This document shows, piece by piece, positions 25,715 to 35,600 of a stretch of 64,000 bases of DNA. The notes under the pieces were generated by a model. That model saw only the letters and a program-made list of their open reading frames with translations. It made no database searches and was not told the DNA's origin. The DNA is from Rhodococcoides fascians NBRC 12155 = LMG 3623 (lineage in GTDB: Bacteria; Actinomycetota; Actinomycetes; Mycobacteriales; Mycobacteriaceae): contig NZ_BCWW01000009.1 of assembly GCF_001894785.1 (NCBI RefSeq), positions 62,001 through 126,000 on the forward strand, in the 5' to 3' direction. Every line of letters begins with the position of its first letter. Positions within the stretch are counted from its first letter, which is position 1. The translations under genes were made by a program, and so were the position numbers.

Positions 25715-26126
25715 TTTCGACGACGTCTCCGTCGGATACGAGATGCCGGAGCGAGTCGTCATGCTCACGCGCGGCGATCTCGTGAACTACGCGGGTGTCT
25801 CGGGAGATCCGAACCCGATTCACTGGAGCGACGAGGTCGTCCGCCTGGCCGGCCTGGACAATGTGATCGCGCACGGCATGCTGACGATGGGCCTCGGTGC
25901 CGGGTTCGTCACGTCGTGGCTGGGTGATCCCGGTGCGGTCACCGAATACAACGTTCGCTTCACCAGCTCGGTCTACGTGTCCGAGGACTCTGCGGCTGCG
26001 GTCGAGTTCTCCGGCAAGATCAAGTCGGTGGATGCGGACGAGAGAACTGCCGTCATCGCTATCGTGGCGAAGTTCGACAGCAAGAAGATTTTCGGGCGAG
26101 CGACCGCTACAGTTCGCTTGGCCTGA
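25701..26126 (+). CDS. hadB: (3R)-hydroxyacyl-ACP dehydratase subunit HadB
   Basis: 141-aa catalytic hotdog subunit of the FAS-II dehydratase. The active-site pair is Asp36 and His41 in GDPNPIHWSDEV, followed by IAHGMLTMGLGAGFV and the beta-strand TEYNVRFTSSVYV. It pairs with HadA to dehydrate 3-hydroxyacyl-AcpM in mycolate synthesis. In M. tuberculosis hadC follows directly; here the next gene is tRNA-Trp, so hadC is not at this locus. Confidence 0.94.
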   Translation: MALRSFDDVSVGYEMPERVVMLTRGDLVNYAGVSGDPNPIHWSDEVVRLAGLDNVIAHGMLTMGLGAGFVTSWLGDPGAVTEYNVRFTSSVYVSEDSAAAVEFSGKIKSVDADERTAVIAIVAKFDSKKIFGRATATVRLA

Positions 26127-26316
26127 TGATGGGTCGATCCGGACGGCCACCGAGCTGCCGGAACGACGGGATTTATCTGTTCCGAAGGGTGTGCAGTACA
26201 CTGAGATTTCTGGGGTAATCCAGCGCTGTGCGCTGCCCGCGTCCTCCTCGGAGGTTGTGTGGGTTCGCGTGAATGCGTCGGGTGGACACCAGAGCGGCCG
26301 AGAAGTTTTCGGCCGA

Positions 26317-26389
<73 letters not shown>

Positions 26390-26419
26390 CCCAAGGTGTC
26401 AGCAACTGAGAGGAACGAC

Positions 26420-26881
26420 GTGAGCGAGGAGCGCGGTAAGCGCGACGGTCGATCGGAGGAGTTCGAGAACTCCTCGGCTCCAGACGACGTCGCACCTGGC
26501 TCCGAGGGCCGTCTCTCCGATGCTGACACAACCGCAGATGATGCCGCTGCAGGCGCAGTGGCTCCCACCGGCAAGCGCGCGTCCGGCAGGTCCCGTGGCA
26601 GCGCCGCCGGCGTGTCGATGACGAAGGCCGCACCCGCGAAGGCCGCTTCGGGCAAGGCTCGATCCGGCAAGGCCAAGCTCGACAAGCGACCGAATGTGTT
26701 TCTGCGTCTGCTGCAGTTCTTCCGCGAGGTCGTCGCCGAGCTTCGGAAGGTCATCTGGCCGAACAAGAAGCAGATGGTCACCTACACCACCGTCGTGCTC
26801 GTCTTCCTGGCGTTCATGGTCGCGTTCATCAGTGGCCTCGATCTGCTGTTCATCAAGGGCGTCGGCTGGCTGTTCGGTTGA
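26420..26881 (+). CDS. secE: Preprotein translocase subunit SecE
   Basis: 153-aa protein with a long, Ala/Lys-rich N-terminal extension (about residues 1-95) typical of actinobacteria. The conserved SecE core follows: FFREVVAELRKVIWPNKKQM, then one membrane helix (about 118-145). It stabilises SecY in the translocon. GTG 26420 has GAGAGGA 5 nt upstream. The 5' position between tRNA-Trp and nusG is conserved. Confidence 0.95.
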   Translation: MSEERGKRDGRSEEFENSSAPDDVAPGSEGRLSDADTTADDAAAGAVAPTGKRASGRSRGSAAGVSMTKAAPAKAASGKARSGKAKLDKRPNVFLRLLQFFREVVAELRKVIWPNKKQMVTYTTVVLVFLAFMVAFISGLDLLFIKGVGWLFG

Positions 26882-26931
26882 CCGAACGCAGTTGCCGTGA
26901 CTTTTCGACGATCGAACCGAGCAGGAACTAG

Positions 26932-27783
<852 letters not shown>

Positions 27784-27848
27784 AAGCCGACCGCACAGAC
27801 TTGCAGTAGCAACCGCAAGAAACCCGAGCGAATACAAGGAAACAAGAC

Positions 27849-28283
27849 ATGCCCCCGAAGAAGAAGAAGCTAGCCGGGATCATCAAGCTTCAGATCCAGG
27901 CCGGCGCCGCCAACCCGGCACCGCCCGTCGGCCCCGCACTGGGCCAGCACGGCGTCAACATCATGGAGTTCTGCAAGGCGTACAACGCCGCGACCGAGTC
28001 GCAGCGCGGCAACGTCGTGCCCGTCGAGATCTCGGTCTACGAGGACCGTACGTTCGACTTCAAGCTGAAGACTCCTCCCGCTGCCAAACTGCTGCTCAAG
28101 GCTGCAGGCGTGGCGAAGGGCTCCGGCGAGCCGCACAAGACCAAGGTCGCCAAGGTGACCATGGATCAGGTGCGCGAGATCGCCAAGACCAAGCAGGAAG
28201 ACCTCAACGCCAACGACATCGATCAGGCCGCGAAGATCATCGCCGGCACTGCTCGCTCGATGGGCATCACGGTCGAAGGCTGA
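27849..28283 (+). CDS. rplK: 50S ribosomal protein L11
   Basis: 144 aa; the N-terminal [20 protein letters not shown] and [20 protein letters not shown] are the L11 signature, and the C-terminal rRNA-binding domain ends [10 protein letters not shown]. The ATG has a purine-rich AAGGAAACAAG upstream. Part of the stalk base, cotranscribed with rplA. Confidence 0.98.
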
Positions 28284-28366
28284 TTTTCAGCCTCTCCAAG
28301 CATCACACGTGGGAGAGCCGGCCAGGCTCGTCAACCACTCTGAACTCGAACGAAGGACAGTAAGAC

Positions 28367-29086
28367 ATGGCAAAGCGCAGTAAGGCCTACCTCGAGCAGG
28401 CCGCCAAGATCGACCAGGACAACCTCTACTCGCCTCTGGAAGCCGCCAAGCTGGCCAAGGAGACCGCGTCGAGCAAGTTCGACCCCACCGTCGAGGTCGC
28501 AGTGCGACTCGGCGTCGACCCCCGCAAGGCAGACCAGATGGTGCGCGGCACCGTCAACCTTCCCCACGGCACCGGCAAGACCGCTCGGGTTATTGTTTTC
28601 GCCGCTGGTGAGAAGGCTGCTGAAGCCGAGGCCGCAGGAGCCGACGTCGTCGGTGCAGAAGATCTGATCGAGCGCATTCAGGGCGGATTCCTGGACTTCG
28701 ACGCCGCTATCGCGACCCCCGATCAGATGGCCAAGGTCGGCCGCATCGCCCGTGTCCTCGGACCGCGTGGCCTGATGCCGAACCCGAAGACGGGCACGGT
28801 CACCAACGATGTGACCAAGGCCGTCAACGACATCAAGGGCGGAAAGATCAACTTCCGCGTCGACAAGCAGGCCAACCTGCACTTCGTCATCGGCAAGGCC
28901 TCGTTCGACGAGACCAAGCTGGTCGAGAACTACGGTGCCGCACTGGACGAGATCCTGCGTGCGAAGCCGTCGTCGGCGAAGGGTCGCTACGTCAAGAAGG
29001 TCACCGTTTCGACCACCACCGGACCCGGCGTCCAGGTCGATCCCAACCGCACTCGCAACCTCCTCGAGGATGACGCGAACGCGTAA
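28367..29086 (+). CDS. rplA: 50S ribosomal protein L1
   Basis: 239 aa with the L1 signature [21 protein letters not shown] region near residue 125 and a C-terminal [20 protein letters not shown]. It binds 23S rRNA at the L1 stalk and usually represses its own operon. GAAGGACAG precedes the ATG. A strong terminator follows 16 nt after the stop. Confidence 0.98.
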   Translation: MAKRSKAYLEQAAKIDQDNLYSPLEAAKLAKETASSKFDPTVEVAVRLGVDPRKADQMVRGTVNLPHGTGKTARVIVFAAGEKAAEAEAAGADVVGAEDLIERIQGGFLDFDAAIATPDQMAKVGRIARVLGPRGLMPNPKTGTVTNDVTKAVNDIKGGKINFRVDKQANLHFVIGKASFDETKLVENYGAALDEILRAKPSSAKGRYVKKVTVSTTTGPGVQVDPNRTRNLLEDDANA

Positions 29087-29102
29087 TTTCTTCAGCTCCG
29101 AA

Positions 29103-29137
29103 CGAAGGCCGGTCTCCCTGTGGGAGGCCGGCCTTCG
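29103..29137. terminator. Rho-independent terminator after rplA (bidirectional)
   Basis: A hairpin of about 16 bp, CGAAGGCCGG and CTCCC pairing with GGGAG and CCGGCCTTCG across a TGT loop, is followed by T-rich sequence. The convergent lipG stop is 21 nt further on. Confidence 0.8.
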
Positions 29138-29157
29138 TCGTTCTGTCCTGCCGAGAT

Positions 29158-30069
29158 CTAGGCTGCGTTCGCGCGAGCGAAGTTGGCCAGCACGAGGCCG
29201 CTGATCCGGTCGAGCAACGCGGCCGGCAGGTCGTGTGCCATGCCCTCGATGAGGGTCAGCTCCGCGCCGGGCACCGCCCGGGCGATGGCCTTGCCACAGG
29301 CCGGCCGCACCAGTCGGTCCGCGGTCCCGTGGATGACGGTCGTCGGTGCGTCGATCTTCTGTGCGTAGGGCTTGAGGCTGCCGGTACCGGTGATGGCCGC
29401 CATCTGCCGAATGACTCCGGACGGGTTGTAGTTGCGTTCGTACATCACCTGGGCGATCTCGAGCTGTTCCTCGAGCGGGGTCCGGAACCCGGGGGAGCCG
29501 ATCGTGGACAGCGTCTTCGCCGAATGCGCGATGATCTCGTCCTTCGTGGCGTCCTTGCCGACGCCACCGATCAACGGCAGTAGTGCCCGGGGATCCGGCG
29601 GTGGCAGGAATGCCTCGTTGGTGCTCGAGAACAGAATGGACACGGACTTGGTTCGCTGCGGGTAGCTACCGGCGAACACCTGCGTGATCATGCCGCCCAT
29701 CGAAGCGCCGACGACGTGCGCGGAGTCGATGTCGAGGTGGTCGAGTACGCCGACCGCATCGGCGGCCATGTCGACGATCGTGTACGGGACGTCCGACGAC
29801 ATTCCCAGTTCGTGCCGGAGGAGCCGAAGAATCTGCCAGCCGTGCACCTTTCTGCCCGTCATCTTCGTCGACAGCCCGATGTCGCGGTTGTCGATGCGGA
29901 TCACCCGATAGCCGGCGTCGACGAGACGCGTGCAGAAGTCCATGGGCCACAGCGTCAGCTGCGCGGACAGACCCATGATGAGCAGTACGGCGGGGTCGTC
30001 GACCGAACCCATGTCCTCGTACGCGATGTCGATGGAGTTCGACGGCGCGATGCCTTGTTCGATTCTCAT
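29158..30069 (-). CDS. lipG: Alpha/beta hydrolase, LipG-like
   Basis: 303-aa serine hydrolase. The nucleophile elbow is GASMGG near residue 124 (Ser), Asp probably lies in HGTADRLVRP, and the catalytic His in EGMAHDLP near 282. No signal peptide is visible. M. tuberculosis has lipG (Rv0646c) shortly after rplA on the opposite strand, with mycolate methyltransferase genes between; these are absent here. It follows the CocE-like hydrolase by 10 nt with AGGAACGAG as ribosome-binding site, so both form one operon. Confidence 0.88.
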   Translation of the reverse strand: MRIEQGIAPSNSIDIAYEDMGSVDDPAVLLIMGLSAQLTLWPMDFCTRLVDAGYRVIRIDNRDIGLSTKMTGRKVHGWQILRLLRHELGMSSDVPYTIVDMAADAVGVLDHLDIDSAHVVGASMGGMITQVFAGSYPQRTKSVSILFSSTNEAFLPPPDPRALLPLIGGVGKDATKDEIIAHSAKTLSTIGSPGFRTPLEEQLEIAQVMYERNYNPSGVIRQMAAITGTGSLKPYAQKIDAPTTVIHGTADRLVRPACGKAIARAVPGAELTLIEGMAHDLPAALLDRISGLVLANFARANAA

Positions 30070-30079
30070 GTTCTCGTTC

Positions 30080-32026
30080 CTACCAGTCGGGGGCGCCCAG
30101 CACCGGAACCACCAGGTAACTGGGATCGTGTGGGTCGATCGCGATGTCCTGCGGTTTCAGTCGAGTGCGAACGAGGTCCGGCAGGATGGGGATGAACCGT
30201 GGTGCGTCGGTGGCGAATACGGCCACCCGGAGGCGATGACCCGTCGCGATCATAGCTTCGGTGCCGAGAATGTCGATGTCGAGTGTGATGGGCTGCCCCA
30301 CGGGTACCGGCAGCACAGCGGCCTTGGTGAGCGGGTGGTACGGCCGGGTGTAGTCGCCGTTCGGTGCGAACAGTGATCGCTCGTCGTCCACGGCTCGGCG
30401 AGACGCGAGCAACGCCCCGTTGCTCAGCACGGTCGACTTACCGTCGGGGGCGACGTCGCAGATCATGATCGCCCACAATGCTTCTCGGGCACGGCAGATG
30501 ACGCGCAGATGCAGGTTCATCGGCCCCGACAGCACGGCGTCCGCGCGGGCGGGTTCGGTGGTGAACGTGGCGGCGGCACCTTCGGCGAATCGGTTGTCGT
30601 AGGTGAAGCCGCCGCCCAGTAGAGCCGTGACACCGGCGAGAACCTGTGTGGTGTCCCGGGATACGACGGCACGGAGTGATGGACGTACGGTCAGCACGCC
30701 GGACGACGTGGACGGCTCGAAGGCGAGGCTGCCGTCGCCGGCGGCGTGGGAGGCGGTGTTCGACGCTTCGGCCGACAGATACAGCCTGCGCGACAGTGCC
30801 TGGGGAGCCGGAAAGCGGCCGTGCGCAGTCCAATTGCCGCCCTGTTGTCGTAGGGTGACCGGCCCGTAGTTCTCGATTCCGTTGTCGATGTCGCACAGCC
30901 ATCGGTCGAACCAGGCTCGCTCGAGTACATCCAGTCGTGGTGGGAATCCCGGTTCACCGAAACCGATTCCGGGATTGACGTGGTAGCCGTCGCCGACGAG
31001 TAGTTGTTTGGAGCCGCGTTCGAGAGCGAGTCGGTTGTAGATGTCCGGTGCCGAGCTGCCGAAGATGTCGTGCCAGCAGCCGTAGAGGAAGGTCGGTGCG
31101 GTGATGTCCTCGATGACGGCGTCGATGGTGTCGTAGTACGGGTCGTCGTAGATTCGTGGATCATTCCCCGTGACAAAGCCTTTGGCCAGATCGAACAGGT
31201 CGGTCGCAGGTGATCGGACGCGATCGCGAAGCCAGGCGACGGTATCGATTCCTCTCACCGCAGGTGCCCATTTGAGTCCGTTGACAGCAGCGAGCCACAG
31301 GGGAATGAACGCCGAGGTCGCGCCTCCGGTTGCGAAGATCTCGCGAACGATGTCCACCGAACCTTCGACGGCGAATATCGCGTCGAGCCCGTCGGGTCTC
31401 TTGGCTGCCGCCTGCAGTGCGTTGATCGCTGAGTACGAGATGCCCGCCATGCCGATTCTGCCGTTGCACCAGTGTTGCCGGCGCGCCCACTCGATCACTT
31501 CGATCGAGTCCAGTTGTTCTCGGGTGCCCAGTACGTCCCAGGTTCCGGTGGAGCTTCCGGTTCCTCGAACGTCGACGATCATCTGGACGTACCCGCTACG
31601 AACGAGGTGGCGGTTGACCGACAACAGATCCGCGGCTCCGCCCGCGACCACACGAGTGATTTCGGTGATGCCGTCGAACGCGGTACCGGTCAGGTCGAAC
31701 GCCGACGAGAACTTCCTGATGGCTCGGCCGAGTATCGGTGTTTCGAGGATCGTATCGATACCTTTGATCAGCAGCTTGTTGTAAGGCGTCAGGTTCAGGA
31801 CCGTCGGGAACGTCCCCGGTACCGGCTGCCCGGACGCATCGGCGGGTCGGAAGACGTATGCGCGCAGGGCCGCTCCGTCGCTCATCGGAATGCGCACGTC
31901 GGCCGAGACGGACACTCGTGGGTACTGCGGAGCCTGCGCCGTGATCGCTGCCCAGGCCTGTGCGGCCTCGCCGCCGCTGGGGTCGCGCGGGGGTCTCAGG
32001 AGGGGGTGGGGCTCGACGGCGGTCAT
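30080..32026 (-). CDS. CocE/NonD family serine hydrolase
   Basis: 648-aa protein of the X-Pro dipeptidyl-peptidase S15 / cocaine-esterase family. The conserved VDVRGTGSSTG segment near residue 150 is followed by the nucleophile motif MAGISYSAIN near 190 and a C-terminal jelly-roll domain with TRPYHPLTKA. Such enzymes hydrolyse esters or amides of small molecules. The substrate is unknown. It heads a leftward pair with lipG and diverges from the thioester-reductase operon, sharing a 236-nt promoter region. Confidence 0.88.
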   Translation of the reverse strand: MTAVEPHPLLRPPRDPSGGEAAQAWAAITAQAPQYPRVSVSADVRIPMSDGAALRAYVFRPADASGQPVPGTFPTVLNLTPYNKLLIKGIDTILETPILGRAIRKFSSAFDLTGTAFDGITEITRVVAGGAADLLSVNRHLVRSGYVQMIVDVRGTGSSTGTWDVLGTREQLDSIEVIEWARRQHWCNGRIGMAGISYSAINALQAAAKRPDGLDAIFAVEGSVDIVREIFATGGATSAFIPLWLAAVNGLKWAPAVRGIDTVAWLRDRVRSPATDLFDLAKGFVTGNDPRIYDDPYYDTIDAVIEDITAPTFLYGCWHDIFGSSAPDIYNRLALERGSKQLLVGDGYHVNPGIGFGEPGFPPRLDVLERAWFDRWLCDIDNGIENYGPVTLRQQGGNWTAHGRFPAPQALSRRLYLSAEASNTASHAAGDGSLAFEPSTSSGVLTVRPSLRAVVSRDTTQVLAGVTALLGGGFTYDNRFAEGAAATFTTEPARADAVLSGPMNLHLRVICRAREALWAIMICDVAPDGKSTVLSNGALLASRRAVDDERSLFAPNGDYTRPYHPLTKAAVLPVPVGQPITLDIDILGTEAMIATGHRLRVAVFATDAPRFIPILPDLVRTRLKPQDIAIDPHDPSYLVVPVLGAPDW

Positions 32027-32262
32027 GAAGAACGATTAGACCTTCGAACGACCCTCTTTGTCCTGTGGAACGCGAATCGGTCGTGGTGTGCTCCAACGAG
32101 ACGGCCTCAGTCCTGTGTTTTGTTGGGAACATTCTCAACGCCGGTTGAGCGTTGCTGTGGGGCGTACCAGACTTTCGAAACCAGCGACTACGACGCGCGC
32201 TGCGTTGTTAACGTCTGCCCGTCCGAGTGATGTGGGACACCGACCGTTGCAGGGGAGTACGA
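32027..32262. promoter_or_regulatory. Divergent promoter region of the hydrolase and lipid operons
   Basis: 236 nt without a gene. A perfect inverted repeat CTCAAC-GCCG-GTTGAG at 32134-32149 is a possible operator roughly midway between the two starts. The rightward ribosome-binding site GGGGAG lies 5 nt before the ATG at 32263. Confidence 0.4.
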
Positions 32263-33498
32263 ATGCACGTAGAAGCACTGTTCGGAGACGGATCGCAACG
32301 GCCTATCTGGCCGCACGCGGACGCACTGATCACCAGCGAATGCCCGGGGCTGCGCTTTGCCGGCAAGTACGCCGATGTCGTTGCCCTCAGCAACGGCGAT
32401 CCCACCGCGCTGCGGCCGTTCATCGACGAGGAGACTCGTCGCCGCGTCGCGAGCATGGCACCACCGCGTACCGACACTGCGCTCGTGTTCGGAGCGAACG
32501 GGTTTCTCGGCGCGCATCTGATCGGCCGTCTCACCCGGGACTCCGCCGTCGACGTCGTGTACGCCGTGGTTCGTCCCACCGAGGAGGAGTCGGCTATCGA
32601 GCGACTCCAGCGCACGTTCGATCAGTACGAGATCACGGTCGATGCAGACAAGATTCGGATCGTCGAAGGCACGCCGACCTCGTTCCGCTTCGGTCTGGAC
32701 AAGGCCGGGTACTTCGAACTCGCAGCCGGTGTGAGCCAGATCTTCAACTGCGCCAGCTCGACCGACTACACCGAGAGTTACGCCGAGCTGCGGGACGACT
32801 GGTTCGTCAGCGTGCTACGCATCCTCGAATTCAGCATCACCTCGGCCCGTAAGCATCTGACCTACGTCGGCAGCATCGGCGCGCATCTCTATCAGAAGCC
32901 CGAGGACTTCCGTCGTCCCGACTCGTGGTGGTACTCCGGGTACGCCCAGATGAAGTGGGTCAACGCCACCTTGCTCGGGTGGTTGTCGATGTCGGACACG
33001 TATTCCGTCACGCTGGCCGAGGCCCCCTACATCCTCGGCAGTACCGACCTGGGCCTCGATCCGGGCCGCGTCTACAGCTTCTGGCGCATCGTGGAGTTGG
33101 CGATCGCCGCCGGCGCGATCTGGGACGGGCCGGGAATGAACTACGTCCCGGTGGACGTGATGTGCGACGTCATGGCCGGCAACGCACTGCGGAGCCACCC
33201 GCTCACCCGATTGTTGCCCAGCAACCCGACCGGTTACGGACACGACCTTTACGCCGAGCTCCTCGGCCTCGACCTGGTGAGCTGGGACGAGTTCGTCGAA
33301 CGCGTCAGCGTCCGTATCTCGCCTCGGTTCGCCGAGACCATGCTCGCCGACAACATCGACAAGCTCATGCGGCTGGTGCACAAGCCCGAGGCCATCCTGC
33401 CCGTCGACCACGACACCTCCTGGTGCGATCACCGCAGGCTCTTCGAGCTGTACTTCGAGAAGGCCCAGCTCAAGACGCTCACCCCTGTCGTCAACTGA
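32263..33498 (+). CDS. Thioester-reductase-like extended SDR
   Basis: 411-aa NAD(P)-dependent protein related to the reductase domains of carboxylic acid reductases and NRPSs. The Rossmann motif FGANGFLGAHLIGRL is near residue 75, and the catalytic Tyr-Lys pair is in SGYAQMKW near 230. There is no adenylation or carrier domain, so a partner must supply an acyl thioester. ATG 32263 has GGGGAG at 5 nt; the open frame from 32227 is less likely. First gene of a tightly packed five-gene operon ending in an MMPL exporter. Its product would be an aldehyde or alcohol, by inference. Confidence 0.75.
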   Translation: MHVEALFGDGSQRPIWPHADALITSECPGLRFAGKYADVVALSNGDPTALRPFIDEETRRRVASMAPPRTDTALVFGANGFLGAHLIGRLTRDSAVDVVYAVVRPTEEESAIERLQRTFDQYEITVDADKIRIVEGTPTSFRFGLDKAGYFELAAGVSQIFNCASSTDYTESYAELRDDWFVSVLRILEFSITSARKHLTYVGSIGAHLYQKPEDFRRPDSWWYSGYAQMKWVNATLLGWLSMSDTYSVTLAEAPYILGSTDLGLDPGRVYSFWRIVELAIAAGAIWDGPGMNYVPVDVMCDVMAGNALRSHPLTRLLPSNPTGYGHDLYAELLGLDLVSWDEFVERVSVRISPRFAETMLADNIDKLMRLVHKPEAILPVDHDTSWCDHRRLFELYFEKAQLKTLTPVVN

Positions 33499-33499
33499 C

Positions 33500-33697
33500 G
33501 TGGCAGACGGATTCGAGCCGACCTCGGTGCGGTTGCGGGAACTCTCCGTCGGCCACGAGGTCACCAATGCCGTTCTCTCCGTTGGCTTCTACGTCGTGTG
33601 TGCAGCTATCGGGCTGCTGCCCGGTGCGCTACGTCACCGGGCAGCCGACGCGTTCGTGACCTGGTCGGAGAGCATCGACGAACAGCGACATCTCTGA
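33500..33697 (+). CDS. Small membrane protein in the lipid operon
   Basis: 65-aa protein with one or two hydrophobic segments (about residues 22-45) and no recognised domain. GTG begins 1 nt after the preceding stop, and its own stop overlaps the next ATG as TGATG. The packing and conserved reading frame argue that it is translated. Function unknown; it may anchor or assist the decarboxylase-like enzyme. Confidence 0.6.
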   Translation: MADGFEPTSVRLRELSVGHEVTNAVLSVGFYVVCAAIGLLPGALRHRAADAFVTWSESIDEQRHL

Positions 33698-34437
33698 TGT
33701 CGCTCGGACGAGCACTCGTCGGTGTGGGTGTCGCCGTGGCGGCGCCGTTCGGGCTGTTCCTGTACTGGCGCACCCGGTTCTTCTTCCGAGACCCGCATCG
33801 CGTTCCGCCGGCCGATCCGCTGTCGGTGGTGGCACCCGCCGACGGGTTCGTCACGTACGTCAAACGAGTCGACGCGGGTTCGACGGCATTCGCCGTCAAG
33901 AAGGGCAGAACCATTCCGCTCGACGAGATCGCGGGTGTGGCAGCGACCGAGAGCGGATACCTCATCGGGATCTACATGTCCGAATACTCGGTGCACCGCA
34001 ACAGGATTCCGGTCTCGGGCACCATCGGTATGCGGCGTCATCGCTCCGCGGCACCGTTCAACAAGTCGATGGCGCGAGTGGGAGCGAACCTGTTGACGCG
34101 GCGCACCCCGTACGACGAGGGGTGCGACTACATACTGAGCAACGAGCGGCTCACCATCTCCATCGAACATTCGTCAGGGTCGGTGGTGACGGTGACGCAG
34201 ATAGCCGATCTGTGGGTCGACCGGATCGTCGCGCACGTCGCCGTCGGCGACACCGTCGAACGCGGCGAGCAGTACGGGATGATCCGCTTCGGGTCTCAAT
34301 GCGACGTGTTCGTCCCCGACGCTCTCGCCGAGACCATCACCGTCCGACCGGGCCAGTACGTGTTCGCGGGGGAGAGCGTCGTCGCCCGCTCACCGATCCC
34401 GGTGGCAGACAACACTTCATGTGAGAAGGAACGATGA
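33697..34437 (+). CDS. Phosphatidylserine decarboxylase-like protein (type II)
   Basis: 246 aa with one N-terminal membrane segment (about 5-25). The family pattern is clear: RDPHRVPPADPLSVVAPADG near 31-49, IYMSEYSVHRNRIPVSG near 92, and the autocleavage site FGS (Gly199-Ser200) in MIRFGSQCDVFVP, where Ser would become the pyruvoyl group. It is short like archaeal/Bacillus-type enzymes. No phosphatidylserine synthase gene is nearby, so the substrate may be phosphatidylserine or another seryl lipid in this operon's pathway. Start overlaps the preceding stop. Confidence 0.82.
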   Translation: MSLGRALVGVGVAVAAPFGLFLYWRTRFFFRDPHRVPPADPLSVVAPADGFVTYVKRVDAGSTAFAVKKGRTIPLDEIAGVAATESGYLIGIYMSEYSVHRNRIPVSGTIGMRRHRSAAPFNKSMARVGANLLTRRTPYDEGCDYILSNERLTISIEHSSGSVVTVTQIADLWVDRIVAHVAVGDTVERGEQYGMIRFGSQCDVFVPDALAETITVRPGQYVFAGESVVARSPIPVADNTSCEKER

Positions 34438-35600
34438 TCACTGTCGACCGGGTCGAGTCCACCCAGGACTGGAACGAATTCAAGGCTGTCACCGATCTCG
34501 TCTACCAGGGTGATCCGTACCGATTGCCCGACGAACCCATGGATCTCGATCGGATCCTGATTTCGCCGCCGGTCGCCATCGCGTCGACCCGCGATATCGC
34601 GGCCTTCCTCGCACGCGAGAACGGGGTCGTCGTCGGCCGAGTCGTGGCCATCCACGACACGAGCTTCACCCAGTACACCGGTGAATCCATCGGCTTCTTC
34701 GGGTTCTACGAGGCCGTCGACGATCACGAGGTCGCCACCGGCCTGCTCGACGCCGCGGCGGCGTGGCTTGCCGCGCGTGGGCTCGGAGCGATGTCCGGGC
34801 CTTTCGGTCCGTCGATGTTCTACAGCGCGGGCATCGTCGTCGACGACGAGCCCGCCCTTCCGTTGGTGGGCATGCCGCACAACCCTCTCTACTACGCAGC
34901 CCATTTCGAGAAGTGGGGGCTCGTGGGAATCAAGGACTTCTACAGCTACCTGTTCGACGACCCGTGCGTGATCTACAACCGCCCCGAATATGCGCGGCAC
35001 ATGCAGATCTTCGAGAAGATCAAGGCGCGTTCGGAAGTGACGTTCCGCTCGATGAGGTACCGAACGGTTCGCCGCGACGCGCGCATCGTGCGCGATCTCT
35101 ACAACAAGACGTTCGTGAACTTCTGGGGTTTCTCACCGCTGTCGTTCGTGGAACTGTTCGAGTTGCTGAGGATGATGCTGCCGGTCCTCGATCGACGGCT
35201 CACCCTGCTGGCCGAGTTGGACGGCAAGCCCGTCGGATTTCTGATGGGCATCCCGGACGTCAATCAGGCCGCGGCCAAGGCCGCGCACCTGAAGTCGCGG
35301 TGGGTACGAGACCTGGTGACGCTGTGGCACGTCAAGAAGCCGAGCCGGACGGACGTCATCGACGGGGTGCGGGTGGACATGCTGTTCGTCGATCCCGACT
35401 GCCCCGATCGCGCGGTGTCGTCGTTGCTGATCATGGAGTTGTCGGTGCGGATGCGCGATCTCGGCTACACCCGGGTGGAGGCAGCGCCGGTGCTCGACGA
35501 CAGCCCCTGGATGAAGGGATCGGTGCTGACCCGCATGGAGCAGACTCCGCACCGGACGTACCGCATCTACAACCGCGATCTCGAGCTGCCTCGGCCATGA
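34434..35600 (+). CDS. GNAT-like acyltransferase family protein
   Basis: 388-aa protein with a fold resembling two GNAT modules. The conserved N-terminal block is IGFFGFYEAVDDHEVATGLLDAA followed by GPFGPSMFYSAG, then NPLYYAAHFEKWG. The C-terminal block contains ELDGKPVGFLMGIPDVN and FVDPDCPDRAVSSLLIMEL. I recall this family as conserved 'N-acetyltransferase-like' proteins in lipid-related operons without known substrate. The ATG overlaps the decarboxylase stop by 4 nt, and its stop overlaps the MMPL start as ATGA. N-acylation of an amino group made by the preceding decarboxylase is an attractive but untested idea. Confidence 0.7.
   Translation: MITVDRVESTQDWNEFKAVTDLVYQGDPYRLPDEPMDLDRILISPPVAIASTRDIAAFLARENGVVVGRVVAIHDTSFTQYTGESIGFFGFYEAVDDHEVATGLLDAAAAWLAARGLGAMSGPFGPSMFYSAGIVVDDEPALPLVGMPHNPLYYAAHFEKWGLVGIKDFYSYLFDDPCVIYNRPEYARHMQIFEKIKARSEVTFRSMRYRTVRRDARIVRDLYNKTFVNFWGFSPLSFVELFELLRMMLPVLDRRLTLLAELDGKPVGFLMGIPDVNQAAAKAAHLKSRWVRDLVTLWHVKKPSRTDVIDGVRVDMLFVDPDCPDRAVSSLLIMELSVRMRDLGYTRVEAAPVLDDSPWMKGSVLTRMEQTPHRTYRIYNRDLELPRP

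Noticed and set aside
26127..26316. Possible small gene between hadB and tRNA-Trp
   Set aside because: No frame with a start, ribosome-binding site and plausible protein; the open frame across it is a shadow running through hadB and the tRNA.
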